A stretch of 64,000 nt of DNA from Candidatus Polarisedimenticola svalbardensis (GCA_014764515.1 JACXWD010000013.1:1-64000); one strand, 5' to 3'. Shown: positions 10,799 through 20,719, counted from the stretch's first letter. Made by a program: numbers and translations. The notes: generated by a model not told the origin, from the letters alone.

Positions 10799-11557
10799 AT
10801 GAATCCCATGACCATCGGATTGGTCGGCGCAATAGTAGTCCTGATCATCGTGTTCGCCAATGCCGTCAGGGTGCTTCCCGAGTACCAGCGTGGCGTTGTG
10901 TTCCGCCTGGGCCGGTTGCGGCCTCAGGACTACGGGCCGGGACTCTTCCTCCTGATCCCGTTTGTCGATCGCATGGTTCGGATCTCCCTTCGAACCATAG
11001 TCCATGACGTTCCACCCCAGGACATCATCACCAAGGACAACGTATCCGTGAAGGTCAACGCCGTGGTGTATTTCCGGGTCATGAACCCTCGCAAGGCGGT
11101 TGTGGAAGTGGAAAACTACCAGTACGCAACAAGCCAGCTGGCCCAGACCACGCTGCGGTCGGTGCTGGGACAATTCGAGCTGGACGAATTGCTGTCCGGC
11201 AGGGACAAGATCAACCACCAGCTCCAGGGCATCCTGGACCGGCAGACCGATCCGTGGGGGATCAAGGTCTCGTCGGTCGAGGTCAAACACGTTGACCTCC
11301 CTGTGGAGATGCAGCGGGCCATGGCGAAACAGGCAGAGGCGGAGCGGGAGAAACGGGCCAAGATCATCCACGCCGAAGGCGAAAAATTGGCGTCGGTCAG
11401 CCTGGCGGAGGCGGCCGAGCAGATGGGCAGCAACCCGGTAACGTTGCAGCTGAGGTATCTTCAGACCTTGACCGAGGTGGCGGCGGAAAAAAACTCCACC
11501 CTGATTTTCCCGATCCCCATCGATTTCATGAAATCGCTGATGCAGCGGGACAAGTGA
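10799..11557 (+). CDS. Slipin (stomatin/prohibitin-family membrane protein)
   Basis: 252 aa SPFH-domain protein. An N-terminal membrane hairpin (about residues 5-22) is followed by [17 protein letters not shown], typical of bacterial slipins, the SPFH domain (about 25-185) with [15 protein letters not shown], and an Ala/Glu-rich coiled coil (about 185-225). Slipins form oligomers in membrane microdomains. The immediate upstream neighbour is the NfeD protease that classically partners this family, and GGAGAGG lies before the start. Confidence 0.93.
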   Translation: MNPMTIGLVGAIVVLIIVFANAVRVLPEYQRGVVFRLGRLRPQDYGPGLFLLIPFVDRMVRISLRTIVHDVPPQDIITKDNVSVKVNAVVYFRVMNPRKAVVEVENYQYATSQLAQTTLRSVLGQFELDELLSGRDKINHQLQGILDRQTDPWGIKVSSVEVKHVDLPVEMQRAMAKQAEAEREKRAKIIHAEGEKLASVSLAEAAEQMGSNPVTLQLRYLQTLTEVAAEKNSTLIFPIPIDFMKSLMQRDK

Positions 11558-11567
11558 TCCGGGTCGG

Positions 11568-12593
11568 TTGTTGAAGAACGTGCATTCAAACCTGGACATC
11601 CCTCGCTGCCTCCTGAAGGTCTACAGGCATCTGGATCTGTCGGACCAGTTCCGGGAAATCCTGACCCTTGCGGTGGCGTGGACCGGCGCCGATGCCGGCT
11701 ACGTGTTCCGTGCCGGTGAAGATCCGGAAATCTTGAAACGGACCGATTCTTCGCTCCCCAAACCGGACCCGCGACACGAGGCGGTGAACGATATCCTGCG
11801 ACGACAATTGCCTGCCCTGGACCGGCCGGAGGTCGTCCTCGAGGGCCTGGGGCCTGCGGTCGTCAGCGAAGAAGCGTGGGGTGGCCCGTTGCCGGCGTGG
11901 TCGGTGGTCGTACCGCTGCGAGGCGAGCAGTCCGGAATGGCGGGGCTGCTGCTCCTTGCCGGCGTTCCCGAAGATCCTGCCGGGAGGGAAAACCTTCATG
12001 CACTGGTCGCCGGCTGCAAGGACGCCGTCGACTCTGCGAGACAAGTGGAGGAAATGCGGGAGTTGATCATCCAGGACGATACGGCGTCCTGCTACAACCG
12101 CAGGCACTTCGAGGCCTCTCTTCCGGAGGAGATGGCCCGCGCGGCACGTTTCGGGGCGCCGCTGTCGATGATTTTCTTCGATATGGACAATCTCAAGAGG
12201 GTCAATACCGAACATGGACACGCCATGGGCAGCCGCTCCCTCTACGAGGTGTCTCTCCGTGTGCGGTCCAAGATCCGGAAATTTGACAAACTGTTCCGTT
12301 TCGGCGGAGACGAATTTTGCATCATTCTCCCGGAGACCGAATGGCATGGGGCCCTGGAAGTTGCGGAACGCGTGCGGGAAGCGATAGCGGGACGGAAGTT
12401 CCTGGTTGGGCTGATATCGGAGCCTGACGGGGCATCCATGACCGCCAGCATGGGGATCGCGTCTTATCCGCTCCATGCACGAACACCGGAGGACATGGTG
12501 GTGCGGGCCGACCGTGCGATGCAACGGATCAAGACCGGAACCAAGAACTCCATCGCCATTGCCGAGATTCAGGGAGATGAAGATGATGGATGA
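11568..12593 (+). CDS. Diguanylate cyclase (GAF-like sensor + GGDEF)
   Basis: 341 aa cytoplasmic protein. Residues about 20-155 look like a GAF-type sensory domain, and residues about 165-335 form a GGDEF domain with FFDMDNLKRVN, an intact GGDEF motif (246-250) and an inhibitory RxxD site (Arg237-Asp240) five residues before it. It should make cyclic di-GMP from two GTP and be product-inhibited. The start is uncertain: TTG 11568 gives the full frame, and TTG 11571 and GTG 11580 are alternatives. No cyclic di-GMP effector was recognised nearby; pilT about 10 kb away is a plausible but untested output. Confidence 0.85.
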   Translation: MLKNVHSNLDIPRCLLKVYRHLDLSDQFREILTLAVAWTGADAGYVFRAGEDPEILKRTDSSLPKPDPRHEAVNDILRRQLPALDRPEVVLEGLGPAVVSEEAWGGPLPAWSVVVPLRGEQSGMAGLLLLAGVPEDPAGRENLHALVAGCKDAVDSARQVEEMRELIIQDDTASCYNRRHFEASLPEEMARAARFGAPLSMIFFDMDNLKRVNTEHGHAMGSRSLYEVSLRVRSKIRKFDKLFRFGGDEFCIILPETEWHGALEVAERVREAIAGRKFLVGLISEPDGASMTASMGIASYPLHARTPEDMVVRADRAMQRIKTGTKNSIAIAEIQGDEDDG

Positions 12594-13179
12594 ACACAGG
12601 ATGGACAACGACGGGCCGGTCCGCGAATTTCAGCTGGAAGGGATGACGCTGTATATCATCATCGCCATCCTCCTGGTGGTGCTGGCAGGGGTGTTTTATC
12701 TGGGGAGACGGTTCGAGCGGGTGCGCTGGACATCAGGAGAGGCCCAGGCGGAGGGACTGAGCGGCGAGACCGGGCTGCTCGGTGATCCGGTGGACGGCGG
12801 TCCGGTGGAAGAGGTGCCGATCGAAGAGCAGATCGACTTCTTCGACACGGTGCCCGGGGACGGCAACAACGCCGAACCGGACCGGGAAGCGATGGCCCCG
12901 GCTCTGACGATCACGCCTCCTGCGGCGGCGGCACAGGGCAGCGCCGGCCCGTTCTTCATACAGGTGCTGGCGGCCCGGGACCGGCGGGCCGCCGAGGCGC
13001 TGGAGTCGAAACTGGATGCTGCAGGGTTTCCGGCCCGGATCTACACCGAGACCGACGGCGCCGGCGCCTGGTACAAGGTGCAGGTCGGCGGGTACCCGGA
13101 CCGGGATGCGACAGAGCCGGTACTGGAAAAATTGAAACAGGCGGGATATAAGGGCGCCTGGACGACCCGGGTCGACTAA
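12583..13179 (+). CDS. SPOR-domain membrane protein
   Basis: 198 aa bitopic protein: short cytoplasmic N terminus, one membrane helix (about residues 21-42, TLYIIIAILLVVLAGVFYLG), an acidic and Pro/Ala-rich linker and a C-terminal SPOR domain (about 120-198, PFFIQVLAARDRRAAEAL ... WYKVQVGGYP). SPOR domains bind glycan strands stripped of stem peptides at division sites. ATG 12583 is preceded by AGGGAG, with ATG 12586 as an equal alternative. It overlaps the cyclase gene by 11 bases. A cell-division or cell-wall role is inferred from the domain only. Confidence 0.85.
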   Translation: MMDEHRMDNDGPVREFQLEGMTLYIIIAILLVVLAGVFYLGRRFERVRWTSGEAQAEGLSGETGLLGDPVDGGPVEEVPIEEQIDFFDTVPGDGNNAEPDREAMAPALTITPPAAAAQGSAGPFFIQVLAARDRRAAEALESKLDAAGFPARIYTETDGAGAWYKVQVGGYPDRDATEPVLEKLKQAGYKGAWTTRVD

Positions 13180-13213
13180 ACGGCTCCGGCAAACCAGGAC
13201 GGGAATACCAAGC

Positions 13214-14342
13214 ATGGCGAACCATGATCTCCAGGAGCAGGCGGACCGCCTCACGGCGCTGAAGGACAAGGTCCAGGCGCTTCGGAGGTTCCTTTGATGT
13301 CGAGGATAAAAAGCGGCGCCTGGCGGCTGTCGAACAGGAACTGAACGACCCGGACATCTGGAACGATCAGGACAAGGCTCGTGAGATCCAGCAACGCAGG
13401 GCACGGATCGTAGCCGTTATCACCAGGGCGGAGCACCTGGATGACGCCCGGGAAGAGGCCCAGACCTATCTCGAGCTGGCCCGGGAAGGCGAGGATGTCG
13501 TCGCCGACCTGGGGACAGCGGTAGGGCGCCTTGACGAACTGGTGACAGGAATCGAACTGGACACCCTGCTGACCGGAGAGCACGACGCCAGCGACGCCAT
13601 CGTCGAGATCCACCCGGGGGCCGGCGGCACCGAATCCCAGGACTGGGCCGAGATGCTCTACCGGATGTATTACCGCTGGGCCGAGGGCCGCGGGTTCACC
13701 GTGGAGACCCTCTATTACCAGAACGGCGAAGAGGCCGGCATCAAGAGCGCCACCCTGGAGATCAAGGGAGAGAATGTTTACGGCTACCTCAAGGTCGAAA
13801 GGGGAGTTCACCGCCTGGTCCGGATCTCGCCCTTCGACGCCCAGGCACGCCGCCACACATCCTTCGCATCGCTGGACGTCATCCCGGTAATCCAGGACGA
13901 CATCGATATCGTGCTTGAGGACAAGGAGCTTCGTGTCGACACCTACCGCTCTTCCGGCGCCGGTGGCCAGCATGTCAACGTGACCAATTCTGCGGTCCGG
14001 ATTACACACCTGCCTACCAACACCGTGGTGACATGTCAGAATGAGCGCTCCTACCACCGCAACAAAGAAGTTGCCCTGCAGGTTCTCAAGGCGAAGCTGT
14101 TCGACAAGGCCCGGCAGGAAGCAGACGCAAAAATGGCCCAGGAAGTCGGGATAAAGGGAAAAATTGAGTGGGGAAGCCAGATCCGGTCCTACGTCCTGGC
14201 CCCGTACCGGATGGTCAAGGATCACCGTACCGGTTTCGAAATCGGCGCCACGGACAGGGTTCTGGACGGGGACCTGGACGGATTCATCCGATCGGCCCTG
14301 ATGCATCGCCGGGAACAGGAAATGCCAGGTAAGTCGTCCTGA
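13214..14342 (+). CDS. prfB: Peptide chain release factor 2, with programmed +1 frameshift
   Basis: RF2 reads UGA and UAA stop codons. Translation starts at ATG 13214 and meets an in-frame TGA at 13295 after 27 codons. Skipping the T at 13295 enters the +1 frame, which continues with GAT GTC GAG to the stop at 14342, for 375 aa in all. The second frame carries the RF2 recognition tripeptide SPF (RISPFDAQARR) and the catalytic GGQ (SSGAGGQHVNVTNSAV). Both halves are needed to give normal RF2 length, so this is one gene. It is last in the nfeD group; hrcA has its own promoter. Confidence 0.95.
13284..13298 (+). promoter_or_regulatory. RF2 autoregulatory frameshift site
   Basis: An internal Shine-Dalgarno GGAGG (13284-13288), three bases (TTC), the slippery CTT (13292-13294) and the stop TGA with T as next base (13295-13298). 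This is the arrangement of the E. coli prfB site, where low RF2 slows termination at the TGA and favours the +1 slip. Confidence 0.93.
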
Positions 14343-14344
14343 CC

Positions 14345-14373
14345 TTGATTCAGGGGCGGCCGCTCCCTAAACT
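14345..14373 (+). promoter_or_regulatory. Promoter of the hrcA-grpE-dnaK-dnaJ operon
   Basis: TTGATT (14345-14350), 17 bases, TAAACT (14368-14373), beginning three bases after the prfB stop and 25 bases before the hrcA ATG. I see no CIRCE inverted repeat (TTAGCACTC ... GAGTGCTAA) here. Much of the sequence is shared with the pilT promoter at 21650. Confidence 0.55.
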
Positions 14374-14398
14374 TGACTCTGATGGTGGTAAATTGTTG

Positions 14399-15481
14399 AT
14401 GGACAATAAAAATGTCCGCAGGGGGCAGTTTGACCTGAACCTGCGGGAGACCGAGATCCTGCGTTCGGTCCTGAAGGCCCATGTGCTGTCCGGCGAGCCG
14501 GTGGGCTCAAGGACCGTCTCAAAAGGCCTGCGGATGGATCTCTCGCCGGCCACGATCCGCAGCATCATGTCCGATCTCGAGGACCGGGGTCTTCTCTGCC
14601 AGCCCCATACCTCTGCCGGCAGGGTGCCGACGGAAGGCGCTTACCGGTTCTACGTGGACCGGCTCATGCGCCCACCGCGACTGCAGCGCTCAAGGGTAGA
14701 GATCATCGATGCGGCGCTGCACGACCACCAGGGCGAGATCACCGACCTGCTGGAGGAAGCCTCCCGCCAGTTGTCCAGGTTCTCCGGGAACGTCGGTATC
14801 GTGTTGGCGCCGGAGCTGAACCGGATCGTGGTTGAAAAGATGGAATTTGTCCGGGTTGCCGCCGGCAGGGTCGTTGCGATCCTGGTAGGTCGCTCCGGTG
14901 TGGTCCACAACCGACTGCTGGAACTGGGCGGCGGCTGGTCCCAGGCCGACCTGGATCAGATGGGCGCGTATCTTTCGGAACAGTTTTCCGGCTGCACCCT
15001 CCCGGAGATGCATCATGAGGTGCAGCGACGGCTGAGGGAAGACCGGGCCAGCCTCGACCGCCTGAAACGCAAGAGCATGCAGCTTGGAGAGAAGGCCGTT
15101 GAGGGAGGCGAAGGCAGCGGGGCTATTTTCGTGGACGGCACATCGAACCTTCTGGATTCTCCCGAATTCGCCGATGTCCGAAAGATGAAATCGCTGTTCA
15201 AGGCTCTGGACGAGAAGAAGCGCCTTGTGGACCTGTTGGGCAACGTCCTGGACGGGGAGGGTGTTCAGGTTACTATCGGCCGGGAGAATAACCTGGCGGA
15301 TCTGAAAGATTGCGCCCTTGTGGCCTCACCCTACCAATCCGGAAACCGGGCGGTGGGAACCGTGGGCATCGTAGGGCCCACTCGTATGGAATACGTTCAG
15401 GTGATAGCACTTGTGGACCATTTGGCTAGAGTTCTGACCCGGTTTCTTTCCGGGGATGAACCGGAGGCAGCCAGTACATGA
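14399..15481 (+). CDS. hrcA: Heat-inducible transcription repressor HrcA
   Basis: 360 aa winged-helix repressor that in other bacteria binds CIRCE elements before groE and dnaK operons. Residues about 10-90 hold the helix-turn-helix with LSPATIRSIMSDLEDRGLLCQPHTSAGRVPT, most typical of HrcA. The rest is the GAF-like and dimerisation part, ending with VTIGRENN and the family ending GTVGIVGPTRMEYVQVI. ATG 14399 is preferred over the TTG 18 codons upstream because that TTG is part of the promoter -35. It overlaps grpE by four bases. Confidence 0.93.
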   Translation: MDNKNVRRGQFDLNLRETEILRSVLKAHVLSGEPVGSRTVSKGLRMDLSPATIRSIMSDLEDRGLLCQPHTSAGRVPTEGAYRFYVDRLMRPPRLQRSRVEIIDAALHDHQGEITDLLEEASRQLSRFSGNVGIVLAPELNRIVVEKMEFVRVAAGRVVAILVGRSGVVHNRLLELGGGWSQADLDQMGAYLSEQFSGCTLPEMHHEVQRRLREDRASLDRLKRKSMQLGEKAVEGGEGSGAIFVDGTSNLLDSPEFADVRKMKSLFKALDEKKRLVDLLGNVLDGEGVQVTIGRENNLADLKDCALVASPYQSGNRAVGTVGIVGPTRMEYVQVIALVDHLARVLTRFLSGDEPEAAST

Positions 15482-16068
15482 AGAACGAGGAGCGCAACGA
15501 CGATATCGAGATCCTGGAGATCGTCGGTCTGGACGAGGACGGGGAGGAGATTACGTTCGAGGAGGATCCGGCGCCGGAGCCGTCTCCCGTCGATCCCGAT
15601 CCCGTTTCCGCCTCCGAGGATCGGGAGCGCCTTCTCAGGCTCCATGCCGATTTCGAAAACCTCAAGAAACGATCGGAAAAAGAGCTTGCCGAACAGCGAA
15701 GGTTCGCATCCACCGCGGTGGTGGAACGGCTCCTGCCGGTCATCGACAATTTCGAGCGGGCCCTGGCCATGGAACCGCCCGGCGAATCCGACCGTTCCTT
15801 CCGGGAGGGTGTGGAACTTATCTGCCGGCAACTGCTGGAGGAACTGAAGAGGGAAGGGTTGACGCCTGTCGACGCCCTCGGTTGTCCCTTTGATCCGAAT
15901 CTCCACGAGGCTGTTGAAACGTGCAGCAGCGGCGATCATCCGCCGCATACGGTTATAGAAGAATTACTGAAAGGTTATCGCTTTCAGGATCGACTACTCA
16001 GACCTTCCATGGTGAAGGTGAGCGTGGCTCCCGAAGAGAGCAGCGGTACGGAACCGCAGACGGAGTAA
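15478..16068 (+). CDS. grpE: Nucleotide exchange factor GrpE
   Basis: 196 aa DnaK cochaperone that releases ADP from DnaK. An acidic disordered N terminus (residues 1-45) is followed by a coiled coil with LRLHADFENLKKRSEKE and a C-terminal beta domain with ALGCPFDPNLHEAV and VEELLKGYRFQDRLLRPSMVKV-like sequence. ATG overlaps the hrcA stop (ATGA); dnaK begins three bases after the grpE stop. Confidence 0.95.
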   Translation: MKNEERNDDIEILEIVGLDEDGEEITFEEDPAPEPSPVDPDPVSASEDRERLLRLHADFENLKKRSEKELAEQRRFASTAVVERLLPVIDNFERALAMEPPGESDRSFREGVELICRQLLEELKREGLTPVDALGCPFDPNLHEAVETCSSGDHPPHTVIEELLKGYRFQDRLLRPSMVKVSVAPEESSGTEPQTE

Positions 16069-16071
16069 GTC

Positions 16072-17943
16072 ATGGGCAAGGTTATAGGAATCGATCTGGG
16101 CACCACCAATTGCTGCGTGGCGGTGATGGAGGGCGCCAAGCCGAAGGTCGTCGTCGGTAAGGAAGGCGGTCGGACCACGCCGTCCATCGTGGCGTTTACC
16201 GGAAGGGGAGAACGTCTGGTCGGCCAACTGGCCAAGCGCCAGGCGTTGACCAATCCGCAGAACACGATCTACGCAGTCAAGAGGCTGATCGGGCGCAAGC
16301 ACGACTCCGGGGAAGTAGCCAAGGCCAAGCAGATCGTACCGTACGAGATTGTGCCCTCTCCCAATGGAGACGCCTGGATCAAGGTCCGGGACAAGGATTA
16401 TTCGCCACCGGAAATTTCAGCGTTCGTACTTTTGCGGTTGAAGGAAATGGCCGAGGACTACCTGGGCGCCGAGGTGACCGAGGCGGTGGTCACCGTACCG
16501 GCGTATTTCGACGATTCCCAGCGTCAGGCCACCAAGGATGCCGGACGGATTTCCGGCCTCAATGTTCTCCGGATCGTCAACGAGCCAACCGCTGCGGCGC
16601 TGGCTCACGGCATGGATGAAGGCACGGCGAACCGCACCATCGCAATCTACGATCTGGGTGGCGGAACCTTCGATATCTCCATCCTCCAGCTCCATGACGG
16701 CGTTTTTGAAGTCAAGTCCACATCCGGGGATACCTTCCTGGGCGGCGAGGACTTCGATCAGCGTGTCGTGGACTGGCTCCTGGGCCAGTTCGAGACCGAG
16801 ACCGGGATTGACCTGCGCTCCGATCGACTGGCCCTGCAGCGCCTCAAGGAAGCTGCGGAAAAGGCCAAGTGCGAGCTGTCCTCGGAAAACTCGGCGGAGA
16901 TCAACCTGCCGTTCATCAGCGCCGATGAAAGCGGCGCCCGGCATCTCCATACGTCTCTTGACCGGGAAACTTTCGAACAACTGGTTGAAGATCTGGTGGA
17001 ACGGACCCGCAAACCGTGCGAGGAGGCTCTCAAAATGGCCGGCATGACGCCGGACATGGTCAACGAGATCCTGCTTGTCGGCGGTCAGACCCGGACACCC
17101 CGCGTTGCCGCGGTGGTGCAGGAGATTTTCGGCCAGGAACCGGACAACCGGATCAACCCGGATGAGGTCGTAGGCGTCGGCGCTGCGATCCAGGCAGGGA
17201 TCATCAAGGGCGACGTCAAGGACCTGGTGCTCCTGGATGTAACCCCTCTGTCCTTGGGAATCGAAACCCGTGGCGGCATGTTCACCAAGATCATCGAACG
17301 CAATGCCACCATCCCGACCCGGAAATCCCGAACGTTCACTACCGTGACCGACAACCAGACCAAGGTGAAGGTCCACGTCCTGCAGGGTGAGCGTGAAATC
17401 GCCGCCCACAACAAGGCACTGGGTGAATTCGAGCTGGTGGGGATCCCGCCGGCGCCCAAGGGAGTCCCGCAGGTAGAGGTAACCTTCGATATCGATTCCA
17501 ACGGGATTGTGAACGTCCACGCCAGGGACATGGCCACCAACCGGGAACAGAAAATCATCGTCACGCCCTCCGGCGGGCTGAATGAAGACGAGATCATCAC
17601 CATTATCGAAGACGCGAAGGTCCACGCCGACGAGGACCGGCGCAAGGCGGAATACATCCGCACCCGGTCCCGGCTGGAAGGGATGGTGGACAGCAATCAG
17701 AAGACTTTCAACGAGTTTGGCGCGATGCTTTCGCCGGAGAACCAGGAAATTGTCCGCACGATCCTGGAAAACTCGAAGAAAGCGGTGGAAAGCGGCAGTA
17801 ATGACCGTTGTTACGAGGCACTCGAGAAACTGGCCGAGGTCGGTGTTATCCTCTCGGAGGTCATACTCTATGACCCCGGCGCCATCAGCGCCGACCCCGA
17901 TGAGCCGGCCTCTGACAAAGCCGGGAGCGCTGAGGAGGCCTGA
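16072..17943 (+). CDS. dnaK: Chaperone protein DnaK (Hsp70)
   Basis: 623 aa Hsp70 ATPase. The N terminus has the phosphate-1 motif [13 protein letters not shown], followed by [17 protein letters not shown], the [13 protein letters not shown] and [14 protein letters not shown] signatures and [11 protein letters not shown]. The linker [16 protein letters not shown] leads to the substrate-binding domain. The C-terminal tail is short and acidic-Ala rich without the EEVK-type end of E. coli DnaK. Cotranscribed with grpE and dnaJ. Confidence 0.97.
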   Translation: MGKVIGIDLGTTNCCVAVMEGAKPKVVVGKEGGRTTPSIVAFTGRGERLVGQLAKRQALTNPQNTIYAVKRLIGRKHDSGEVAKAKQIVPYEIVPSPNGDAWIKVRDKDYSPPEISAFVLLRLKEMAEDYLGAEVTEAVVTVPAYFDDSQRQATKDAGRISGLNVLRIVNEPTAAALAHGMDEGTANRTIAIYDLGGGTFDISILQLHDGVFEVKSTSGDTFLGGEDFDQRVVDWLLGQFETETGIDLRSDRLALQRLKEAAEKAKCELSSENSAEINLPFISADESGARHLHTSLDRETFEQLVEDLVERTRKPCEEALKMAGMTPDMVNEILLVGGQTRTPRVAAVVQEIFGQEPDNRINPDEVVGVGAAIQAGIIKGDVKDLVLLDVTPLSLGIETRGGMFTKIIERNATIPTRKSRTFTTVTDNQTKVKVHVLQGEREIAAHNKALGEFELVGIPPAPKGVPQVEVTFDIDSNGIVNVHARDMATNREQKIIVTPSGGLNEDEIITIIEDAKVHADEDRRKAEYIRTRSRLEGMVDSNQKTFNEFGAMLSPENQEIVRTILENSKKAVESGSNDRCYEALEKLAEVGVILSEVILYDPGAISADPDEPASDKAGSAEEA

Positions 17944-17948
17944 GTCCC

Positions 17949-19058
17949 TTGTCCGACAACGAGTACTACGAGATTCTAGGTGTGGATCGGTCTGCCGACG
18001 GGCCGGAAATCAAGAAGGCGTACCGGCGGGCGGCCCTCAGATACCATCCGGACAAAAACCCTGGAGACGCCGAAGCCGAGAAAAGTTTCAAGCTGGCGGC
18101 CGAGGCCTATGCTGTCCTCTCGGATGACGAGAAACGCCAGATTTACGACCAGTATGGGAAGCAGGGTCTCTCCGGGCAGGCATTTCGGGGTTTCGACCAG
18201 GATGTTTTCGGGGACTTCGGAGACATCCTGGGCCAGATGTTCGGCATGGGGAATATTTTTGGAGGCGGCCGTGGCCGCAGCCGGGGCCGGGCCGGACGCA
18301 ATCTGCGTTTCGATCTCGACCTGGATTTCGAAGAAGCCGCCCTCGGTGTCACCAGGACCGTGCGGATCCCCAGGGCCGAGGTCTGTGAAACGTGCGACGG
18401 ACGTGGCAGTGAATCGGCCGACGGGGTCAGGACCTGTGCCCAGTGTGGCGGCCGGGGGCAGGTCGCCATCCAGTCCGGATTCTTCAGTGTGGCGCAGACC
18501 TGCGGGAACTGCGGAGGGGACGGTCGTGAGGTCGTGGATCCCTGCGGCAGCTGCAGCGGCAGCGGTCGCGTCCGTCGGGAGAAGGAACTGGAACTGAAGA
18601 TCCCGGCCGGCGTGGACGACGGCACGCGCCTGCAGGTTACCGGCGAGGGTGAGCCTGGGTCCCATGGCGGACCTCACGGCAGTCTTTTCGTCGTGATCCA
18701 GGTTCTGGAGCATGACAGGTTCACCCGGGACGGCCTCGATATAATTTGCGAAGCCCGGGTTTCATTCCCCAGGGCCGCACTGGGCACGAAGATATCGGTG
18801 CCGACCCTGGATGAAGACGTCGATCTGGATATCCCGGCCGGCACCCAGAGCGGAACGGTGTTCCGGCTTCGCGGCAAGGGGGTGCGCAACCTCCACGGCC
18901 CGGGCAGGGGAGACCAGAAGGTTTTGGTGGTCGTGGTCACGCCCACCGCCCTGGATCCTGAACGTCGTGAACTGCTGGAGCGGTTGGTTGAACTGTCCGG
19001 GGAAGAGGAAGAAAAGGATACCGGGCTGTTTGACCGTGTCCGGAACATCTTCCACTGA
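17949..19058 (+). CDS. dnaJ: Chaperone protein DnaJ
   Basis: 369 aa Hsp40 cochaperone. It has a J domain (residues 1-70) with YHPDKNPGD, a Gly/Phe-rich linker, four zinc-binding repeats ([32 protein letters not shown]; about 140-210) and the C-terminal substrate-binding domains. The start is TTG 17949, with GGAGG at the dnaK end upstream; translation begins [17 protein letters not shown], the expected DnaJ beginning, and no ATG is nearby. Confidence 0.96.
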   Translation: MSDNEYYEILGVDRSADGPEIKKAYRRAALRYHPDKNPGDAEAEKSFKLAAEAYAVLSDDEKRQIYDQYGKQGLSGQAFRGFDQDVFGDFGDILGQMFGMGNIFGGGRGRSRGRAGRNLRFDLDLDFEEAALGVTRTVRIPRAEVCETCDGRGSESADGVRTCAQCGGRGQVAIQSGFFSVAQTCGNCGGDGREVVDPCGSCSGSGRVRREKELELKIPAGVDDGTRLQVTGEGEPGSHGGPHGSLFVVIQVLEHDRFTRDGLDIICEARVSFPRAALGTKISVPTLDEDVDLDIPAGTQSGTVFRLRGKGVRNLHGPGRGDQKVLVVVVTPTALDPERRELLERLVELSGEEEEKDTGLFDRVRNIFH

Positions 19059-19059
19059 T

Positions 19060-19935
19060 ATGCCCGGGTCGCCCAAGGAATGGAAGGCGGTTGCCCTGCG
19101 CGTTCCGACCCGGTGCGAAGACGATCTGGTCGGTATGCTCTCCCACCTGGTTCTGGGGATCCACGTCGAGCCCGGTGACGGCGGGATGAGCGGTGTGGAG
19201 CTGTACGTGGAATCCGACCGGGAGGTCGCCATGGTGCGCCAGGCCCTGGCCGGAGCCTTCTCCCGCCTGGGGATCAAGGGTGAAGGCAGTGGGACCGTGG
19301 TCCGCTCGGTTCCCGACGGCCGCTGGGTGGAAAACTACCAGGAGTCGCTGCGACCCTTCACCGCCGGGGACAGGTTCGTGATCCATCCAGGGGATGAGCC
19401 GCCTGATCCCTCCGGGAGCCGTATCCCTATCGTACTCGTCCCGGGCCGGGCGTTCGGGACCGGAGAGCATGAAACCACTCGGCTGTGCCTGTCGGCACTG
19501 GAGCGCCAGGTGGCGCCTGGAAGCCACTGGCTGGACGCAGGGTGCGGCAGCGGTATTCTCAGTGTGGCGGCAGCCATGCTGGGGGCCGCCCAGGTCACGG
19601 CAGTGGATATCGACCCCGATTCGGTGGACGTCTGCAGGGAGGTTGCCGCCGTCAACGGTGTTACCGACTCCGTCCAGGTCCTGGAGGGATCCCTGGACCA
19701 GGTCGCCGATTCAGGTTTCGACGGCGCCGTGGCGAACATACACGCCCCGTTCTTCCTGCAGCAGGCCGCAGGTCTTCATCGGCTGTTGCGAACGGAGGGG
19801 GTCCTGGTTTGTACCGGTTTTCTGGAGAGCGATCTTCCGGCTATCGTTTCCGCCCTTGAAACGGGAGGCTTCGCCATCCGCTCCAGCGGCAGGGACGGAG
19901 AGTGGGCCCTGATCGAGGCGGAATCGTTGCCATGA
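19060..19935 (+). CDS. prmA: Ribosomal protein L11 methyltransferase
   Basis: 291 aa SAM-dependent methyltransferase that trimethylates ribosomal protein L11. The start is ATG 19060, one base after the dnaJ stop. The N-terminal substrate domain covers about residues 1-110. The catalytic domain has PGRAFGTGEHETTRLCL, motif I LDAGCGSGILSVAAAMLGA, VDIDPDSV and a VANIHAPF motif in place of the usual NILA. Directly after dnaJ, a placement of prmA seen in many bacteria. Confidence 0.93.
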   Translation: MPGSPKEWKAVALRVPTRCEDDLVGMLSHLVLGIHVEPGDGGMSGVELYVESDREVAMVRQALAGAFSRLGIKGEGSGTVVRSVPDGRWVENYQESLRPFTAGDRFVIHPGDEPPDPSGSRIPIVLVPGRAFGTGEHETTRLCLSALERQVAPGSHWLDAGCGSGILSVAAAMLGAAQVTAVDIDPDSVDVCREVAAVNGVTDSVQVLEGSLDQVADSGFDGAVANIHAPFFLQQAAGLHRLLRTEGVLVCTGFLESDLPAIVSALETGGFAIRSSGRDGEWALIEAESLP

Positions 19936-20672
19936 AAGCCTGGCGGGCATACCACGATGGTCCGATGTCGGCCGGCTCTCTGGTTTCCCTGTCCGCAGAT
20001 GAAGCTCACCACCTGACCCGGGTGGTCCGCCTGGGGACCGGCGCAGACATCCGCCTGTTCGACGGCAGGGGCTCGGAGTGGCGCGGTACGGTGGAGACGA
20101 TGGATGAAACCGGTGTAGAGGTCAGGGTCGGCCCTGCCGTTGCCAACCGGGTGGAACCTCTCACCCGGTTAACACTGTTGCAGTCGACCTGCCGGGCCGA
20201 CCGCCTGGAGTTGGTCCTTCAGAAGGGCACGGAACTGGGGGTCTCGGAGTTCCGGTTGGTGCAGACGGCGGCATCGGAGCGTGTGCGGGTCACGCCTTCC
20301 AAAATGAAGCGCTGGGACCGGATCATCCTTGAAGCGTGCAAACAGTCAGGCCGGAGACTCCTCCCGGCCCTGATCGGCCCGGAAAACCTTGCGGCGGTGG
20401 CGGGAGCCTTCGACCTGTCGGAAGGGGCTGCCGTCGTACTCCACCCCTCCGAAGATGATTGCGGGATCGCCGGTGTGCCGGGGATGTCCGGTGACGGCCC
20501 GGTCCGGGTGCTGGTAGGGCCCGAGTCCGGTTTGGAGGATGAAGAAATCGGCCTGCTCCTTCGGGAGGGTTGGCAGCCTGCAGGGTTGGGCCCGAGGACA
20601 TTGCGCACCGAGACCGCCGGCCTGGTGGCGTCAGCGGTGATCCTGGCGATTCGAGGGGACCTGGGACCGTAG
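19932..20672 (+). CDS. rsmE: 16S rRNA (uracil-1498-N3)-methyltransferase RsmE
   Basis: 246 aa SPOUT-class methyltransferase for m3U1498 of 16S rRNA. The start is ATG 19932, overlapping the prmA stop. An N-terminal PUA-like domain has LSADEAHHLTRVVRL. The SPOUT part has ADRLELVLQKGTELGVSEF, the knot motif LVGPESGLEDEEI and a C-terminal GPRTLRTETAGLVASAVIL. The prmA-rsmE pair is a common arrangement. Confidence 0.94.
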   Translation: MKAWRAYHDGPMSAGSLVSLSADEAHHLTRVVRLGTGADIRLFDGRGSEWRGTVETMDETGVEVRVGPAVANRVEPLTRLTLLQSTCRADRLELVLQKGTELGVSEFRLVQTAASERVRVTPSKMKRWDRIILEACKQSGRRLLPALIGPENLAAVAGAFDLSEGAAVVLHPSEDDCGIAGVPGMSGDGPVRVLVGPESGLEDEEIGLLLREGWQPAGLGPRTLRTETAGLVASAVILAIRGDLGP

Positions 20673-20677
20673 CGTCG

Positions 20678-20683
20678 TATAAT
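20678..20683 (+). promoter_or_regulatory. Candidate -10 box of ilvE
   Basis: A perfect TATAAT six bases after the rsmE stop and 36 bases before the GTG start of ilvE. The matching -35 at 17 bases is poor, so the call rests on the -10 and on its place in the gap. Confidence 0.4.
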
Positions 20684-20719
20684 CCGGCAGGCCCGTTACC
20701 GGCCGGCATGGAGGATTCT

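Noticed and set aside
13295-13297. The in-frame TGA in prfB as a sequencing error or pseudogene.
   Set aside because: GGAGG and CTT TGA at the exact conserved spacing mark a programmed frameshift.
13542-14342. A shorter prfB starting at ATG 13542.
   Set aside because: It loses the N-terminal domain; the upstream short frame with the frameshift site restores a full-length RF2.
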